DNA of 64,000 nucleotides, taken from Desulfobotulus alkaliphilus (GTDB taxonomy: Bacteria; Desulfobacterota; Desulfobacteria; Desulfobacterales; ASO4-4). The stretch lies in contig NZ_VLLC01000017.1 in NCBI RefSeq assembly GCF_007830435.1, positions 19,794-83,793 on the forward strand. The letters run 5' to 3'. The notes under the pieces were generated by a model. The model saw only the letters and a list, made by a program, of their open reading frames with translations, was not told the origin of the DNA and searched no databases. Below, in pieces: positions 9,023 to 19,646 of the stretch. The position numbers were made by a program, and so were the translations under genes. How positions within the stretch are numbered: position 1 is the first letter of the stretch; every line of letters begins with the position of its first letter.

Positions 9023-9835
9023 TTACGGAAGGAAAATCCCTTCCGGGTCGATCGTTTTATAAAGAAGATCCAGCTCACCCAGGGTCGGTGCCTTGGTTTC
9101 GCCACGCACCCGGCTGATGTTTAAGTCAAAGCTGCAGTTTTCAAGGATCTGCTGGGGTGTGCATCCGGGATGATAGGTATCCAGATACATCTCTCCGTTT
9201 TCATCGAAACGGAAAACACCCATGTTGGAAATCACAGCCTCTGGTCCGCCCCGGAAAGCCTTGTTATACACTTCTTTCTTGGGCACCATTTCACCGGAAG
9301 GCCATTTGGGAACCCGCCATCCCGGAGAAGTGACAAAATCCACCTTCTCCCTGAAACGTCTTTTTTCCTGCACCATGATGAAAACAGTTTTTCTGGCAAG
9401 GCCGTTGATGTCGGAGTTACCACCGGATCCGGTGAGTCTTTTTTCCGGAACAATGCCGTATTTACCCATACCCGTGGTGTTCACGTTTCCGTACTTGTCC
9501 ACTTCCGCACCACCGAGGAAGGCCAGATCCACAACACCCCTCTGGAGCTGATTGAACACATCAAACAGCCCTGAGGCTACGGATGCCTGATAGATACACC
9601 GGGCATCACCCACGGAGGTGGGAAGGGAAATGGGTCTGCCATCCACACTGCCCGCCTCATAAATACAGACCGCCGTGGGTGCCGTTGTGAGCTGGGCCAG
9701 ACCAATGGCCAGCATGGGAAGTCCTGTGCCTGCAAAAACCACATCGCCGTCGGTCACTTCACGGGCCGCAGCCACTGCCAGAAGATCGATGGGCTTGAAT
9801 TCGCCAACTTTTGCAAGGGTCGTATCTCGACTCAT
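9023..9835 (-). CDS. CoA-transferase subunit B (glutaconate CoA-transferase type)
   Basis: 270 residues, full length for the beta subunit. YEAGSVDGRPISLPTSVGDAR holds the Glu expected to form the glutamyl-CoA intermediate, followed by FLGGAEVDKYGNVNTTGMGKYG, which is typical of GctB/IpdB-type subunits. With subunit A it should move CoA between an acyl-CoA and a free acid, activating the substrate without ATP. Its ATG overlaps the subunit A stop by one base (TGATG), which points to coupled translation and 1:1 assembly. The acid cannot be deduced from sequence. Confidence 0.88.
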   Translation of the reverse strand: MSRDTTLAKVGEFKPIDLLAVAAAREVTDGDVVFAGTGLPMLAIGLAQLTTAPTAVCIYEAGSVDGRPISLPTSVGDARCIYQASVASGLFDVFNQLQRGVVDLAFLGGAEVDKYGNVNTTGMGKYGIVPEKRLTGSGGNSDINGLARKTVFIMVQEKRRFREKVDFVTSPGWRVPKWPSGEMVPKKEVYNKAFRGGPEAVISNMGVFRFDENGEMYLDTYHPGCTPQQILENCSFDLNISRVRGETKAPTLGELDLLYKTIDPEGIFLP

Positions 9836-10809
9836 CAGCGTGTCCCCCTTTTGATTGTGGTGGAATATCCAAAGGCCGGGTTTGCCCGCAGCTGCTCCAG
9901 TCGCGTGATACCGATTCTTTCAAGGTAGGTCTCATAATCGGGTATATCGTGAATCCATTCCTTGACCCAGGCATCCAGACCTTCCTGGGTGCGGGTGCTC
10001 TTGAAGAAATTCTGGATAAAGGTGCCATCGGTTTCATAGCAGCCAAAGCATCCTGTGGGGTGGGCACCCCAGGGCTGTTCCACAATGCAGGAAACCTGAT
10101 GTCCTGCAATGAGGTTACGGGTGGGCTCCCTGCGGATATAGTCTTCGCTCACCACCTGCTCTGCGACAATGATGACATTATCCGATGCCTTGATGGCTTC
10201 GGAATCCGAATAAAGCTGACCGTCAACCCGTACCGTGCCTTCCTCGCCCACCATCTGAACATGGGCAATGCACCAGTCCGGATTGGCCGCAGGCATGTGC
10301 AGCAGTTCTCCGCCGTAGAAGGGATCCGATACAATTTCATACTTCTTTTTGGGAATTTTCGGATTACTGCCGTCCCTCAACCCTGCAATTTTCAGATGAT
10401 CATAGGCAGGATTGAGCATGTCCGTACCCATACTGGCATAGGTGGGCAGATAGGGAAGACCCATGGACCCTGCGGCCATGCGGTAAAGAATCTGCACATG
10501 GCTGTAATCCTCGATGATCACCTCACCGGCTTCGGCCCTGCGGGCCAGGTTGGCGCCGATCTTGCCGAAAAGCTCATGGCCGATCCAGCAGCTTTCCCAG
10601 ATTTTCACGCAACCTGCGCCGATGAGCAGATCGGAATGGGTGCCGCCGTTCACTTCCACAAGGTGCAGATTTTTCTTACCCTGCCGTATCATCTCATACA
10701 CAGCGGCCATGGGACGCCGCCAGATGGTAAAACCGCTGAAGGTCAGCATTGCGCCGTCGGGTATCTGTGCAACGGCCTCCTTAAGATTCATTCTCACGGG
10801 TTTTGCCAT
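9835..10809 (-). CDS. CoA-transferase subunit A (glutaconate CoA-transferase type)
   Basis: 324 residues from the ATG at 10809, chosen for its AGGAGGAG ribosome site; the open frame extends 35 codons further upstream without support. The N-terminus (LKEAVAQIPDGAMLTFSGFTIWRRPMA) is the usual start of class I CoA-transferase alpha subunits, and LVEVNGGTHSDLLIGAGCVK follows. It pairs with subunit B directly downstream. A 148-base gap separates it from the acyl-CoA dehydrogenase gene upstream, the largest gap in the operon, so an internal promoter is possible, though none is obvious. Confidence 0.88.
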   Translation of the reverse strand: MAKPVRMNLKEAVAQIPDGAMLTFSGFTIWRRPMAAVYEMIRQGKKNLHLVEVNGGTHSDLLIGAGCVKIWESCWIGHELFGKIGANLARRAEAGEVIIEDYSHVQILYRMAAGSMGLPYLPTYASMGTDMLNPAYDHLKIAGLRDGSNPKIPKKKYEIVSDPFYGGELLHMPAANPDWCIAHVQMVGEEGTVRVDGQLYSDSEAIKASDNVIIVAEQVVSEDYIRREPTRNLIAGHQVSCIVEQPWGAHPTGCFGCYETDGTFIQNFFKSTRTQEGLDAWVKEWIHDIPDYETYLERIGITRLEQLRANPAFGYSTTIKRGTR

Positions 10810-10957
10810 TTTCTCCTCCTTCAAAAGAAAGCTGGCTTGCCATCCTGTCACAGAAAAAAAAACCATCATCCTGCCACAGTTACGCAGGCTGCACACAAAA
10901 ACAACGTTCAGCACATGCGTATAAAAAAGGGATGCACAAAGGCATCCGCTTCGCCCC

Positions 10958-12118
10958 CTACTTCTTCTTACGCTTCTTGTCCCCGATTACTTCGCCGCTG
11001 ATAACAATCTTCTGAACCTGGGTGGTGCCTTCATAAATGGTGAAAACCCTGGCATCCCGGTACAGACGCTCAATTTCAAACTCCTTGGTATAACCGTAGC
11101 CACCATGAATCTGAAGACTCTGACCCGCCACATGATTGGCCATTTCAGAGGCATACATCTTGGCCATGGACGCTTCCTTGGAGCATTTTTCTCCCCTGTC
11201 CTTCATGGCTGCCGCATTGAGTACCAGAAGTCTTGCCGCCTCCACTTCCGTTGCCATGTCTGCGATCATCCAGCGCAGGCCCTGATTGGCGGCAATGGGT
11301 TTTCCGAACTGGTGGCGCTGTTTGGCGTAATCCACAGCCAGATCCAGGGCGCGCATCCCGACCCCAAGGCTCTGGGAACCGATGCCGATGCGACCATCAT
11401 CAAGGCCACTCATGGCAACGAGGAAGCCTTCCCCTTCCTTACCCAGCAGGGCAGATGCGGGAACCCGGCAGTTTTCAAAGATGAGATCCGTGGTGTCAGA
11501 ACCCTTAAGGCCCATTTTGTCTTCCTTACGGCCCACAATAAAGCCCGGTATGCCCGGCTCAATGAGGAAGGCAGAAATCCCCTTGTGACCTGCCGCAGGA
11601 TCGGTTTTGGCAAGAATGATGAAAACACCAGAGGTGGCTCCGCCCGTGATCCAGCGCTTGGTGCCATTCAAGATATAAAAATCCCCGTCCTTTTCCGCAG
11701 TGGCTGTCATCCCCGCAGGATCACTGCCCGCCTCGGGCTCGGAAAGGGCAAAACTTGCAATGATCTCACCCTTGGCCATGGGCCTTAAATATTTTTCCTT
11801 CTGGGCATCACTGCCGAACCGCACCAGACTGCCGCAGCCGATGGAGTTATGCACGCTCATGATAACGGCCACGGATGCGTCATAATAAGCAATCTCCGTC
11901 AGTGCCAGAGAGTAGGCCACGGTTCCCATGTTCTCACCGTCATACTCTTCGGGCACCAGCATCCCCAGAAGTCCCAGCTCCCCCATTTTTTTGAGGATCT
12001 CCCTGGGATACTCTCCGGTATGGTCCCGCTCCATGGCTGCTTCCGCCAGTTCCTTGCGGCCGAATTCCCGGGCCATCTTCTGAATCATCTTCTGCTCTTT
12101 GCTGATTTCAAACGCCAT
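10958..12118 (-). CDS. Short-chain acyl-CoA dehydrogenase (butyryl-CoA dehydrogenase type)
   Basis: 386 residues. Family signatures: ASFALSEPEAGSDPAGM (FAD/substrate region), YILNGTKRWITGG, GFGR-like DDGRIGIGSQSLG, and the C-terminal IYEGTTQVQKIVI with the catalytic Glu. It is a cytosolic flavoprotein that makes a 2-enoyl-CoA and passes electrons to ETF; no etfAB genes lie in the window. The C-terminus ends in a basic tail (GDKKRKKK). It sits 115 bases after the hydroxyacyl-CoA dehydrogenase gene. Confidence 0.93.
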   Translation of the reverse strand: MAFEISKEQKMIQKMAREFGRKELAEAAMERDHTGEYPREILKKMGELGLLGMLVPEEYDGENMGTVAYSLALTEIAYYDASVAVIMSVHNSIGCGSLVRFGSDAQKEKYLRPMAKGEIIASFALSEPEAGSDPAGMTATAEKDGDFYILNGTKRWITGGATSGVFIILAKTDPAAGHKGISAFLIEPGIPGFIVGRKEDKMGLKGSDTTDLIFENCRVPASALLGKEGEGFLVAMSGLDDGRIGIGSQSLGVGMRALDLAVDYAKQRHQFGKPIAANQGLRWMIADMATEVEAARLLVLNAAAMKDRGEKCSKEASMAKMYASEMANHVAGQSLQIHGGYGYTKEFEIERLYRDARVFTIYEGTTQVQKIVISGEVIGDKKRKKK

Positions 12119-12233
12119 AACAGCCCCCGTTCACTGATTATTCATTTCCAGACACCCTTTCATGGGATGCCCACCCATCCGAAAATCAAGGGGATACCTG
12201 CACCTGTCAGGGACAAAGGCAGGTATCTTTTTC

Positions 12234-13085
12234 CTATTTATAATCGTAAAAACCCTTACCGGTTTTACGACCCAGCCAACCAGCTTCCACATATTTCCGC
12301 AGCAGAGGGCAGGGCCTGTACTTGGAATCCCTGAAACCGTCATACAGGGTTTCCATAATGGCCAGACAGGTATCCAGACCAATAAGGTCGGCAAGCTCCA
12401 GGGGCCCCATGGGATGGTTCATGCCCAGCTTCATGACCGTATCAATGTCTTCCTTGCGGCCCACGCTGTGGTACAGGGCAAAAACCGCCTCATTGATCAT
12501 GGGCATAAGAATACGGTTGGCAATGAAGCCGGGGAAATCATTGGCCTCTGCCGGGGTTTTGCCAAATTTGACGCAGAGATCCCAGGTAAGCTTGAAGGTT
12601 TCCGTATCCGTGGCAATACCCCGGATGATTTCCACCAGTTTCATCACGGGCACCGGATTCATGAAATGCATGCCAATGACCTTTTCCGGACGTTTTGTCC
12701 TTGCGGCAATGCGACCGATGGGAATGGAGGAGGTATTGGTTCCAAGAATCACACCGGGTTTGCAGATACGGTCCAGATCCTCAAAAATTTTATATTTCAA
12801 GGCCTCACTTTCCGTTGCCGCTTCCACCACATACTCACAGGGTTCAAGCCCCTCAAGGGAAGTTACGGTTTTCAGGCGACCAAGAATGGCATCCTTTTCA
12901 CCGGCATCCAGCTTTCCCTTTTCCACATTCCGGGAAAGATTTTTATTAATGAGGCCAATCCCCTTTTCCAGCGCAGCTTCACTGACATCCATCACAATGA
13001 CATCCAGCCCGCTGGCCGCTGCCACCTGTGCAATACCACCGCCCATCTGTCCTGCACCGATCACACCAAAGGTTTTGACTTCCAT
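12234..13085 (-). CDS. 3-hydroxybutyryl-CoA dehydrogenase
   Basis: 283 residues, the length of stand-alone bacterial enzymes. The N-terminal Rossmann motif GAGQMGGGIAQVAAASG binds NAD; EAATESEALKYKIF, NTSSIP and GMHFMNPVPVMKLVEII carry the catalytic region, and the C-terminal helical domain includes NRILMPMINEAVFAL and GMNHPMGPLELAD. It oxidises 3-hydroxyacyl-CoA (or reduces acetoacetyl-CoA). It lies between thiolase and acyl-CoA dehydrogenase in the operon. Confidence 0.94.
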   Translation of the reverse strand: MEVKTFGVIGAGQMGGGIAQVAAASGLDVIVMDVSEAALEKGIGLINKNLSRNVEKGKLDAGEKDAILGRLKTVTSLEGLEPCEYVVEAATESEALKYKIFEDLDRICKPGVILGTNTSSIPIGRIAARTKRPEKVIGMHFMNPVPVMKLVEIIRGIATDTETFKLTWDLCVKFGKTPAEANDFPGFIANRILMPMINEAVFALYHSVGRKEDIDTVMKLGMNHPMGPLELADLIGLDTCLAIMETLYDGFRDSKYRPCPLLRKYVEAGWLGRKTGKGFYDYK

Positions 13086-13167
13086 TTTCTCTTCTCCTTT
13101 TTTTTAACATCCGGCTGCCGGATATATCGGATCAAACATCCAAAAAAATTATGGAAATGCCAGTCTC

Positions 13168-14340
13168 TTATCTCTTGATAATCATGGAAACAGCCTCACC
13201 GCCGCCAAGGCAGAGGGAAGCAAGGCCGGTTCTGGCATCCCGACGCTTCATTTCATAGATCAGGGTGGTGAGTACCCTTGCTCCGGAAGCACCGATGGGA
13301 TGGCCAATGGCCACACTGCCGCCATTCACGTTGACCTTCGCAGGATCCAGCTTCAGTTCACGGTTGATGGCAAAGGAGGTACCGCTGAAAGCCTCATTGA
13401 TTTCAAAAAGATCAATGGCATCCATCTGAATACCTTCCTTGGCGCAGCACTTGGGAATGGACCACGCGGGAGCCATGAGCACATACTGCATTTCAATGCC
13501 ATAGGAAGCCTGGGCACCGATGGTGGCAAGGATTTCACAGCCCAAGGCTTCGGCCTTTTCCCGGCTCATGACACATACGGCAGAGGCACCGTCTGCGATG
13601 ATGGATGCATTCCCTGCCGTTCCCACGCCACCCTTTTTAAAGGCACCGGACATGGCCGCCAGCATCTCATAGGGGGTTTCCTTGACGGACTCATCCTCGG
13701 CAAAAACGGTGACACTCTTACGGGTTTTAATTTCTACGGGGACAATTTCATCTTTAAAACGGCCGGAAGCCTTGGCTTCATTGGCCCTGCGGTAGGATTC
13801 TGCGGCGTAGCGGTCCTGATCTTCCCTGGTAACGCCCCATTTTTCCGAACAGATCTCATTGCTCATGCCCATATGGAAATTATTCACATGATCCCAGAGG
13901 CCGTCATGGATCATGCCATCCCTGATCTCTCCATGGCCCATGCGCAGGCCAAAACGGGCTTTTTCCAGAAAATAGGGAGCATTGCTCATGCTCTCCATGC
14001 CGCCTGCAATGACCACATCGGCATCTCCTGCCACCACAGCCTGAGCCGCCAGCATCACGGCCTTCAGGGCAGAACCGCAAACCTTATTGATGGTAAGGGC
14101 TTCCACTTCCCAAGGCATGTTGGCCCGCACAGCCGCCTGCTTTGCCGGGTTCTGACCGCAACCGCAGGGGAGTACCTGCCCCATGATCACTTCATTGACT
14201 TCCTTATCTTCTATACCAGCTCTTTTTACGGCTTCACGGATGGCAATGGCTCCCAGATCCACAGCGCCCAGGGATGCGAGGGATCCGTTAAATGCCCCCA
14301 GCGGTGTCCGACAGGCACTCACAATAACCGCTTCTCTCAT
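13168..14340 (-). CDS. Acetyl-CoA acetyltransferase (thiolase)
   Basis: 390 residues. The nucleophilic Cys is at 88 ([16 protein letters not shown]), the His motif [19 protein letters not shown] is near 335-350, and the second Cys is in [15 protein letters not shown] at the C-terminus. It cleaves acetoacetyl-CoA (or a longer 3-ketoacyl-CoA) to acetyl-CoA. It is the first gene of the minus-strand operon and lies about 240 bases after a sigma54 promoter match, with a long inverted repeat in the leader. Confidence 0.94.
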   Translation of the reverse strand: MREAVIVSACRTPLGAFNGSLASLGAVDLGAIAIREAVKRAGIEDKEVNEVIMGQVLPCGCGQNPAKQAAVRANMPWEVEALTINKVCGSALKAVMLAAQAVVAGDADVVIAGGMESMSNAPYFLEKARFGLRMGHGEIRDGMIHDGLWDHVNNFHMGMSNEICSEKWGVTREDQDRYAAESYRRANEAKASGRFKDEIVPVEIKTRKSVTVFAEDESVKETPYEMLAAMSGAFKKGGVGTAGNASIIADGASAVCVMSREKAEALGCEILATIGAQASYGIEMQYVLMAPAWSIPKCCAKEGIQMDAIDLFEINEAFSGTSFAINRELKLDPAKVNVNGGSVAIGHPIGASGARVLTTLIYEMKRRDARTGLASLCLGGGEAVSMIIKR

Positions 14341-14490
14341 GGCTCTACTCCCCGTTTTCTTTAATGACCGCCCTTCTTATGGCAGGAAAGGCGGCCTGTA
14401 TTATGGTTTTTGCCGGCAGAAAGACCGACCCTGTTCTAAATAAGATCCCAGCCTGAAATACGGACGGCTGTCTGATTCCATGGCTTTTGG

Positions 14491-14561
14491 GTGGTCTCCC
14501 TTTTATGCACACCGGCACCTCAGGAGTTAAGATACCGGTGTGCACCACCAAAGGAGACACC
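14491..14561 (-). promoter_or_regulatory. Long inverted repeat in the thiolase operon leader
   Basis: TGCACACCGG (14506-14515) pairs with CCGGTGTGCA (14535-14544) around a 19-base loop. The arms continue outward as GGTCTCC and GGAGACACC with small mismatches. It lies between the predicted transcription start and the thiolase ATG, so it could be an mRNA hairpin or a protein operator. It has no T run. Confidence 0.6.
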
Positions 14562-14594
14562 AAAACACTGCTTGCTTGTCTGAAACCCTTTTAT

Positions 14595-14610
14595 TGCAAG
14601 CGGAATGCCA
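14595..14610 (-). promoter_or_regulatory. Sigma54 (-24/-12) promoter for the beta-oxidation operon
   Basis: On the minus strand the sequence is TGGCATTCCGCTTGCA. The invariant GG and GC are separated by exactly 10 bases and the surrounding bases fit the TGGCAC-N5-TTGC consensus with one mismatch. It faces the thiolase gene. A sigma54 activator gene lies at the other end of the same cluster. Confidence 0.7.
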
Positions 14611-14732
14611 AGCATGCAGCCAGAGCGAATAAAAAAACATAAACTCTTAATATAAAAGAAATTAATATTTAAAAAAACAGCTTTCAGATGCATAAAAAAC
14701 TGGTCATGGCCCCTGCGGCCTTATCCCCTGAG

Positions 14733-14766
14733 CAAAAAAAGGGGCCAAACCGCCACAAGGCCCCGC
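14733..14766 (-). terminator. Minus-strand terminator with no obvious upstream gene
   Basis: Read on the minus strand, GGGGCC-loop-GGCCCC is followed by a run of eight T. The nearest minus-strand protein gene upstream is several kilobases away, across genes on the other strand, so any transcript ended here would start in 14770-15000. Confidence 0.6.
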
Positions 14767-15016
14767 CCGCCGAAAACAAGACAAGACCTTGATATAAAAC
14801 AACAATTATCCAAAGCCACATCCACAGCAAGGAATGTGGCGTTTTCGCCCATCCCCATCCGGAAGACACCCCCCCGGACAGGGGACTGAAAGATATCTGA
14901 ATGAAAAAATGAAGATAGCTGTTTACCGGCAGGCCCTTCATGGTCTATATTGGTATCTAATTGATCATGAATGTTCGAGATTGATTTGCATCCACTTCCT
15001 TCCAAGAGCCGGTCCT

Positions 15017-18000
15017 ATGCCCCTTCCCCGATTCTCCAGACGCAGCCTTTCCAGAGACCTGATCTCAGGCCTGTCCCTGTCCCTGTGCCTGCTGTTCGCC
15101 ATTCTGGGTGCCATTTACTATAGCTTCCTGACCTATAAGGCCAGTACGGAGCTGAAAGAACAGGCCCACACCATCAGTCAGGAAATCACCCATGTGCTTT
15201 CAGGACCTGCCTGGCAACTGGATCATGACCTGACAGAACGCATTGCCATGGCCTATCTCCACACGGAACACATGGCAGGCCTTCGGGTTGTTTTCAGTCC
15301 GGACACCATCGTTTTTGAGCAGCTCCCGGACTCGGCAAATGCCCATATCTTCCGTGAAACCCGGACCATGGAACACATCCGGGAAGATGGCAGCCCCCTT
15401 CCCATAGGTTCCGTTGAAATCTGGTTTTCCCAGCAGGGAATACGGGATATGCAAAAAACCCTGATCCGCATGGTCGGCATTATGGTGCTTCTGTCCACCG
15501 CCCTTGTGGTGCTGGTCATCCGCCTTCTCATGGCCTCCCTTCTGGAAGGGCCCATGGGCAAACTCCTTGAAAACATCCAGTCCATTGCCGCAGGCAATTA
15601 TGACAGTGCCATTGAGCCGGTTCCCCAGGAAGATATCAATGCCATCATTACTGAAATCAATGTCATGGCCACCCGCATAGCCGCCCACACCAACCAGCTG
15701 AAAAACGAGATCGGAGAGCGCAGACAGGCGGAAAAAGCCCTTCTCATCTCAGAAAAAAAGTACAGGGGCATTTTTGAAAATGCCCTGGAAGGCATTTTCC
15801 AGATTACCCTTTCCGGAAGAATCATCAGCATCAACCCCTCCATGGCCCGCATTTTCGGTTATCAGGACATCGGGGAAATGATGGTGCTTGTGGATAATTT
15901 TGAGACGGAACTTTTTACGGATCCCGATGTACCGGTAACCATCCGCCAGATCCTTGAAAGGGAAAAAATTGTTCAAAACTTTGAAACCCGGCTGAAACGA
16001 AAAGATGGCAGGCTGATATGGGGTTCCATACAGGCCCGGCTTGAAAGAAATCCGGAAACAGGGCTTCCCTTTGTGGAAGGCATGCTGGAGGATATATCCG
16101 AGCGCAAAGAGGCGGAAGCCGCCCTGAAAAGCGCCAACCGGCTTCTGGAAACACGGGTGACGGAACGTACCGCAGCCCTGCAGGAGGCCAATGACAAGCT
16201 GAAAACAGCCAAAGAAAAAGCTGAAAAAACAGCAGAAGCCCTGAATCTCTTCGCCCGTGAGCTGGAAGCCAAAAACCGGGAACTGGCCGAAGCCAAGGAC
16301 ATCGCAGACGCAGCCACCCAGGCCAAAAGTCAGTTCCTTGCCAACATGAGCCATGAAATACGCACGCCCATGAATGCCATCATGGGCATGACCTACCTTG
16401 CCCTGAAAACCGACCTCTCCCCGAAACAAAAAGATTATCTGGAAAAAATCCATACCGCCACGGACTCTCTTTTGAGAATCATCAACGATATTCTTGATTT
16501 CTCAAAAATTGAGGCAGGCCGCATGGAAATGGAGCATGTGGATTTCAGGCTGGATGATATCTTAAGCCGTCTTGCCAACCAGACGGCCCTCAGGGCCCAT
16601 GAAAAAAATCTGGAACTGATCTTTATAACGGACCCCGGCACTCCCCCCCAGTGCGTGGGGGATCCCTTACGTCTGGGACAGGTACTGCTCAATCTGGTCA
16701 GCAATGCGGTTAAATTTACCGAAGCAGGCCAGATTACCCTGACCATTGCACCGGGACATCAGAAAAAAGATGCCATTCAGCTGATCTTTTCCGTAGAAGA
16801 TACGGGCATTGGCATGACACCGGAGCAGCAGGGAGAGCTTTTCCGTCCCTTTAATCAGGTGGACGCTTCCATGACCCGCAGGTATGAGGGCTCGGGCCTT
16901 GGCCTAAGCATATCCCAGCGCCTTGTGGAAATGATGGGAGGACGCATATGCGTTGAAAGTCAGCCCGGTAAAGGAAGTACCTTCTCCTTTGATGTATGGC
17001 TGAAACCGTCAACGGGAACTCCCGGAGAGCAGGAAAAGAACCCGGCACTTCTGAAAAACCTCAAGGTGCTGCTGGTGGAGGACAATGCGGCCAGCCGTCA
17101 GGTACTGACGGAATATACCGAAGCCCTTTCCATGCATGTAAAGGCCTTTGAAACCGCAGAGCAGGCCCTGGCCCACCTTGCAACGGGCACAGCCCGTTAT
17201 GATCTTATTTTTCTGGACTGGAAACTGCCCGGCATGGACGGCATTGATCTGGCCCGCAGGATCATCCGGGATCATGCCGCAGACAAACCCAGAATCCTGC
17301 TGGTCACAGCCTTTGGAAAAGACCTTAAGGAAAAGGACAGAGAAATTCTGGATGGTGTACTTTTCAAACCCTTCACCATATCCGATCTCATGGACAGCAC
17401 CCTGGAAGCCCTTTGTCTTTCCGATGAAAGGACGTTGAGAAATAAAGATTTTAAAGAGGAAAAAAAGGATGCACCCACACTTCACGGCGTTCATATCCTC
17501 CTTGCCGAAGACAATGAGCTCAACCGTCAGCTGGCCAGAGAACTGCTCACCGGTGCCGGTGCCCGGGTGACCACGGCAGTGAACGGCCGTGAAGCCATGC
17601 ACAAGGCCATGGAATATAATTTTGATCTGGTTCTCATGGACGTGCAGATGCCGGAAATGGACGGCTACGAGGCAACCCGGCAGATCCGGAGTACCGTGGG
17701 CAAAGACAGACTGCCCATTATCGCCATGACGGCCAATGCCATGGTGGGCGACCGGGAAACGGCCATGATGGCCGGCATGAATGACCATGTCCCCAAACCC
17801 GTCAACCCGGCCCAGCTCTTTGAAACCATCATCCGCTGGCTGCCTGAGAGTTTCCGGAGTCAGCCCATGGCAGAGGAAAAAACTGTGAACATGCAAAACA
17901 TGCTTCCCGAGATACCGGGGGTCAACACCGTATCGGGCCTCACCCGTGCCGGGGACAACATGGAGCTGTATATGGAACTGCTCCTCAAATTCAAAGAAGA

Positions 18001-18511
18001 TTATACCCATACCCCGGAAACCATCAAAAACCATCTGGATACCGGCAACCTTGAAGCGGCCCAGATGGAAACCCACACCATCAAGGGGGTTTCCGGTAAC
18101 TTAAGCATGGATGCCATTTTCGAAAGCGCAGGCAGGCTTGACCATCTGCTGCGCCATCCTTCGGAAGAAGACGATATCTACGGGGCATGGGAAGATTTCC
18201 GGAATGCCATGGAAGAAACCCTCCAAGGCCTTCAGTCCCAGTCGGCTTCTGAAATCAAAAACAGGAATCTTCCCACGGGAAATGACAATGAGCTCCTCGG
18301 CATTCTTCACAGGCTGCAGCCGGAGGTGGCCAACCTGAAAGCCAAACGCTGCGCCCCCATCATGGCAGAGCTGGAAAACAGAAAATGGCCGGAATCCACC
18401 ACGCCAAGGCTTCAGCACATTCTGAAACTCATTCGATCCTACCAGATGAAAGAAGCGCTGGGTCAGATCCAGACGCTGGTCCAGGAACTTGAGGTAAACC
18501 ATGATGCGTAA
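15017..18511 (+). CDS. Hybrid sensor histidine kinase (sensor-HAMP-PAS-HisKA-HATPase-REC-REC-HPt)
   Basis: About 1164 residues from the ATG at 15017; the frame is open 61 codons further upstream, but that part reads as non-coding. Order: membrane helix about 16-39, extracytoplasmic sensor about 40-150, second helix about 155-178, HAMP, PAS about 245-370, coiled coil, HisKA with His446 ([11 protein letters not shown]), HATPase ([26 protein letters not shown]), receiver 1 with Asp734, receiver 2 with Asp875, HPt with His1020 ([10 protein letters not shown]). All phosphorelay residues are present. It overlaps the next gene, a response regulator with an HD-GYP output, by 11 bases, so the relay probably ends there. 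The sensor resembles that of the 29645 kinase. Confidence 0.93.
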   Translation: MPLPRFSRRSLSRDLISGLSLSLCLLFAILGAIYYSFLTYKASTELKEQAHTISQEITHVLSGPAWQLDHDLTERIAMAYLHTEHMAGLRVVFSPDTIVFEQLPDSANAHIFRETRTMEHIREDGSPLPIGSVEIWFSQQGIRDMQKTLIRMVGIMVLLSTALVVLVIRLLMASLLEGPMGKLLENIQSIAAGNYDSAIEPVPQEDINAIITEINVMATRIAAHTNQLKNEIGERRQAEKALLISEKKYRGIFENALEGIFQITLSGRIISINPSMARIFGYQDIGEMMVLVDNFETELFTDPDVPVTIRQILEREKIVQNFETRLKRKDGRLIWGSIQARLERNPETGLPFVEGMLEDISERKEAEAALKSANRLLETRVTERTAALQEANDKLKTAKEKAEKTAEALNLFARELEAKNRELAEAKDIADAATQAKSQFLANMSHEIRTPMNAIMGMTYLALKTDLSPKQKDYLEKIHTATDSLLRIINDILDFSKIEAGRMEMEHVDFRLDDILSRLANQTALRAHEKNLELIFITDPGTPPQCVGDPLRLGQVLLNLVSNAVKFTEAGQITLTIAPGHQKKDAIQLIFSVEDTGIGMTPEQQGELFRPFNQVDASMTRRYEGSGLGLSISQRLVEMMGGRICVESQPGKGSTFSFDVWLKPSTGTPGEQEKNPALLKNLKVLLVEDNAASRQVLTEYTEALSMHVKAFETAEQALAHLATGTARYDLIFLDWKLPGMDGIDLARRIIRDHAADKPRILLVTAFGKDLKEKDREILDGVLFKPFTISDLMDSTLEALCLSDERTLRNKDFKEEKKDAPTLHGVHILLAEDNELNRQLARELLTGAGARVTTAVNGREAMHKAMEYNFDLVLMDVQMPEMDGYEATRQIRSTVGKDRLPIIAMTANAMVGDRETAMMAGMNDHVPKPVNPAQLFETIIRWLPESFRSQPMAEEKTVNMQNMLPEIPGVNTVSGLTRAGDNMELYMELLLKFKEDYTHTPETIKNHLDTGNLEAAQMETHTIKGVSGNLSMDAIFESAGRLDHLLRHPSEEDDIYGAWEDFRNAMEETLQGLQSQSASEIKNRNLPTGNDNELLGILHRLQPEVANLKAKRCAPIMAELENRKWPESTTPRLQHILKLIRSYQMKEALGQIQTLVQELEVNHDA

Positions 18512-19616
18512 ACCCGAAGACTGCACCCTGATGGTGGTGGACGACACGGAAACCAACATCGACCTTCTGCTGGACACCCTAGGGCCGGAGTACGAGGTTA
18601 TGGTTGCCATAGACGGAGCCACGGCACTGGAGCATGCCAAGGCCAGTCCTCCGGACCTGATCCTTCTGGATATTATGATGCCGGGCATGGATGGTTTTGA
18701 GGTCTGCCGCCGCCTGAAACAGGATGCCAGAACCAAAGACATTCCCATTGTCTTTATTACGGCCATGAACGAGGTACTGGATGAACACAAGGGCCTTGCC
18801 TTAGGTGCTGTGGATTACATCACCAAACCCTTTAATCCGGCCATTGTGCGGGTTCGGGTCCACAACCACCTTTCCCTGAAACTTGCCAAGGAAGCCCTGG
18901 CCGACCAGAACGCAAGCCTTGAAGAACGGGTCCGGGAAAGAACAAAGGAACTGGAGCAGACCCAGGATGTCACCATCCAGTGTATAGCCTCCCTTGCGGA
19001 AACCAGAGACATGGAAACGGGTGAGCATATCCGCAGGTCCCAGCATTATGTCCGCACCCTGGCACGCCATCTCCGGAATCACCCGCGGTTCCGCCATGCC
19101 CTGGACAGCAGCCTCTTCATCGATCAGCTCTTTAAATCCGCCCCCCTCCACGACATCGGCAAGGTGGGTGTACCGGACAGGATTCTCCTCAAGGAAGGCC
19201 CCCTGACAAAGGAGGAATGCGAGGAAATGAAACGCCATACCATTTATGGGTATGAGGCCCTGCAGCGGGCGGAAAAGGGAATGTCCGGCCAGAAATCCTT
19301 TCTCAGTACAGCCGCTGAAATCGCCCATACCCACCATGAAAGATGGGACGGCACCGGCTATCCCAGAGGCCTGAAGGGGGATGAAATCCCCGTTTCAGGC
19401 CGGCTGATGGCCATTGCCGATGTATATGACGCCCTCATATCAAAGCGCAGCTACAAAAAAGCCTTTTCCCATGAAAAAGCCGTGAGTATCATCACCGAAG
19501 GAGATGGTCGTACCCTGCCCCGTCACTTTGATCCGGATGTGCTGGAAGCATTTATGAAAGAGGCAGAAACCTTCCGCAGCATTGCAAAGCGCTTCTGCGA
19601 TGGCGATCCTTTGTAG
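18501..19616 (+). CDS. Response regulator with HD-GYP c-di-GMP phosphodiesterase domain (RpfG type)
   Basis: 371 residues. An N-terminal receiver (Asp57 in [11 protein letters not shown], Lys109 in ITKPF) is followed by a coiled coil at about 133-155 and an HD-GYP domain from about 160. The HD pair is at 217-218 (PLHDIGKVG) and [11 protein letters not shown] at 278-288, so the phosphodiesterase site is complete. It should hydrolyse c-di-GMP to pGpG/GMP when phosphorylated. Two tandem ATGs (18501, 18504) follow a GAGGT site. The start lies inside the end of the hybrid kinase gene, so the pair is a coupled signalling unit. Confidence 0.93.
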   Translation: MMRKPEDCTLMVVDDTETNIDLLLDTLGPEYEVMVAIDGATALEHAKASPPDLILLDIMMPGMDGFEVCRRLKQDARTKDIPIVFITAMNEVLDEHKGLALGAVDYITKPFNPAIVRVRVHNHLSLKLAKEALADQNASLEERVRERTKELEQTQDVTIQCIASLAETRDMETGEHIRRSQHYVRTLARHLRNHPRFRHALDSSLFIDQLFKSAPLHDIGKVGVPDRILLKEGPLTKEECEEMKRHTIYGYEALQRAEKGMSGQKSFLSTAAEIAHTHHERWDGTGYPRGLKGDEIPVSGRLMAIADVYDALISKRSYKKAFSHEKAVSIITEGDGRTLPRHFDPDVLEAFMKEAETFRSIAKRFCDGDPL

Positions 19617-19646
19617 CAGCCACCTGCTGAAGATGGAAAGCCATTT

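Larger units (their letters stand above)
14341..15016. other. Regulatory intergenic region between the thiolase operon and the hybrid kinase
   Basis: 676 bases. It holds the inverted repeat at 14491-14561, the sigma54 promoter at 14595-14610, an AT-rich tract at 14620-14700 and a minus-strand terminator at 14733-14766. Short open frames here lack ribosome sites. Confidence 0.7.

Noticed and set aside
14684..14941. Minus-strand open frame of 85 codons between thiolase and the hybrid kinase
   Set aside because: A strong minus-strand terminator lies inside it and there is no ribosome site.
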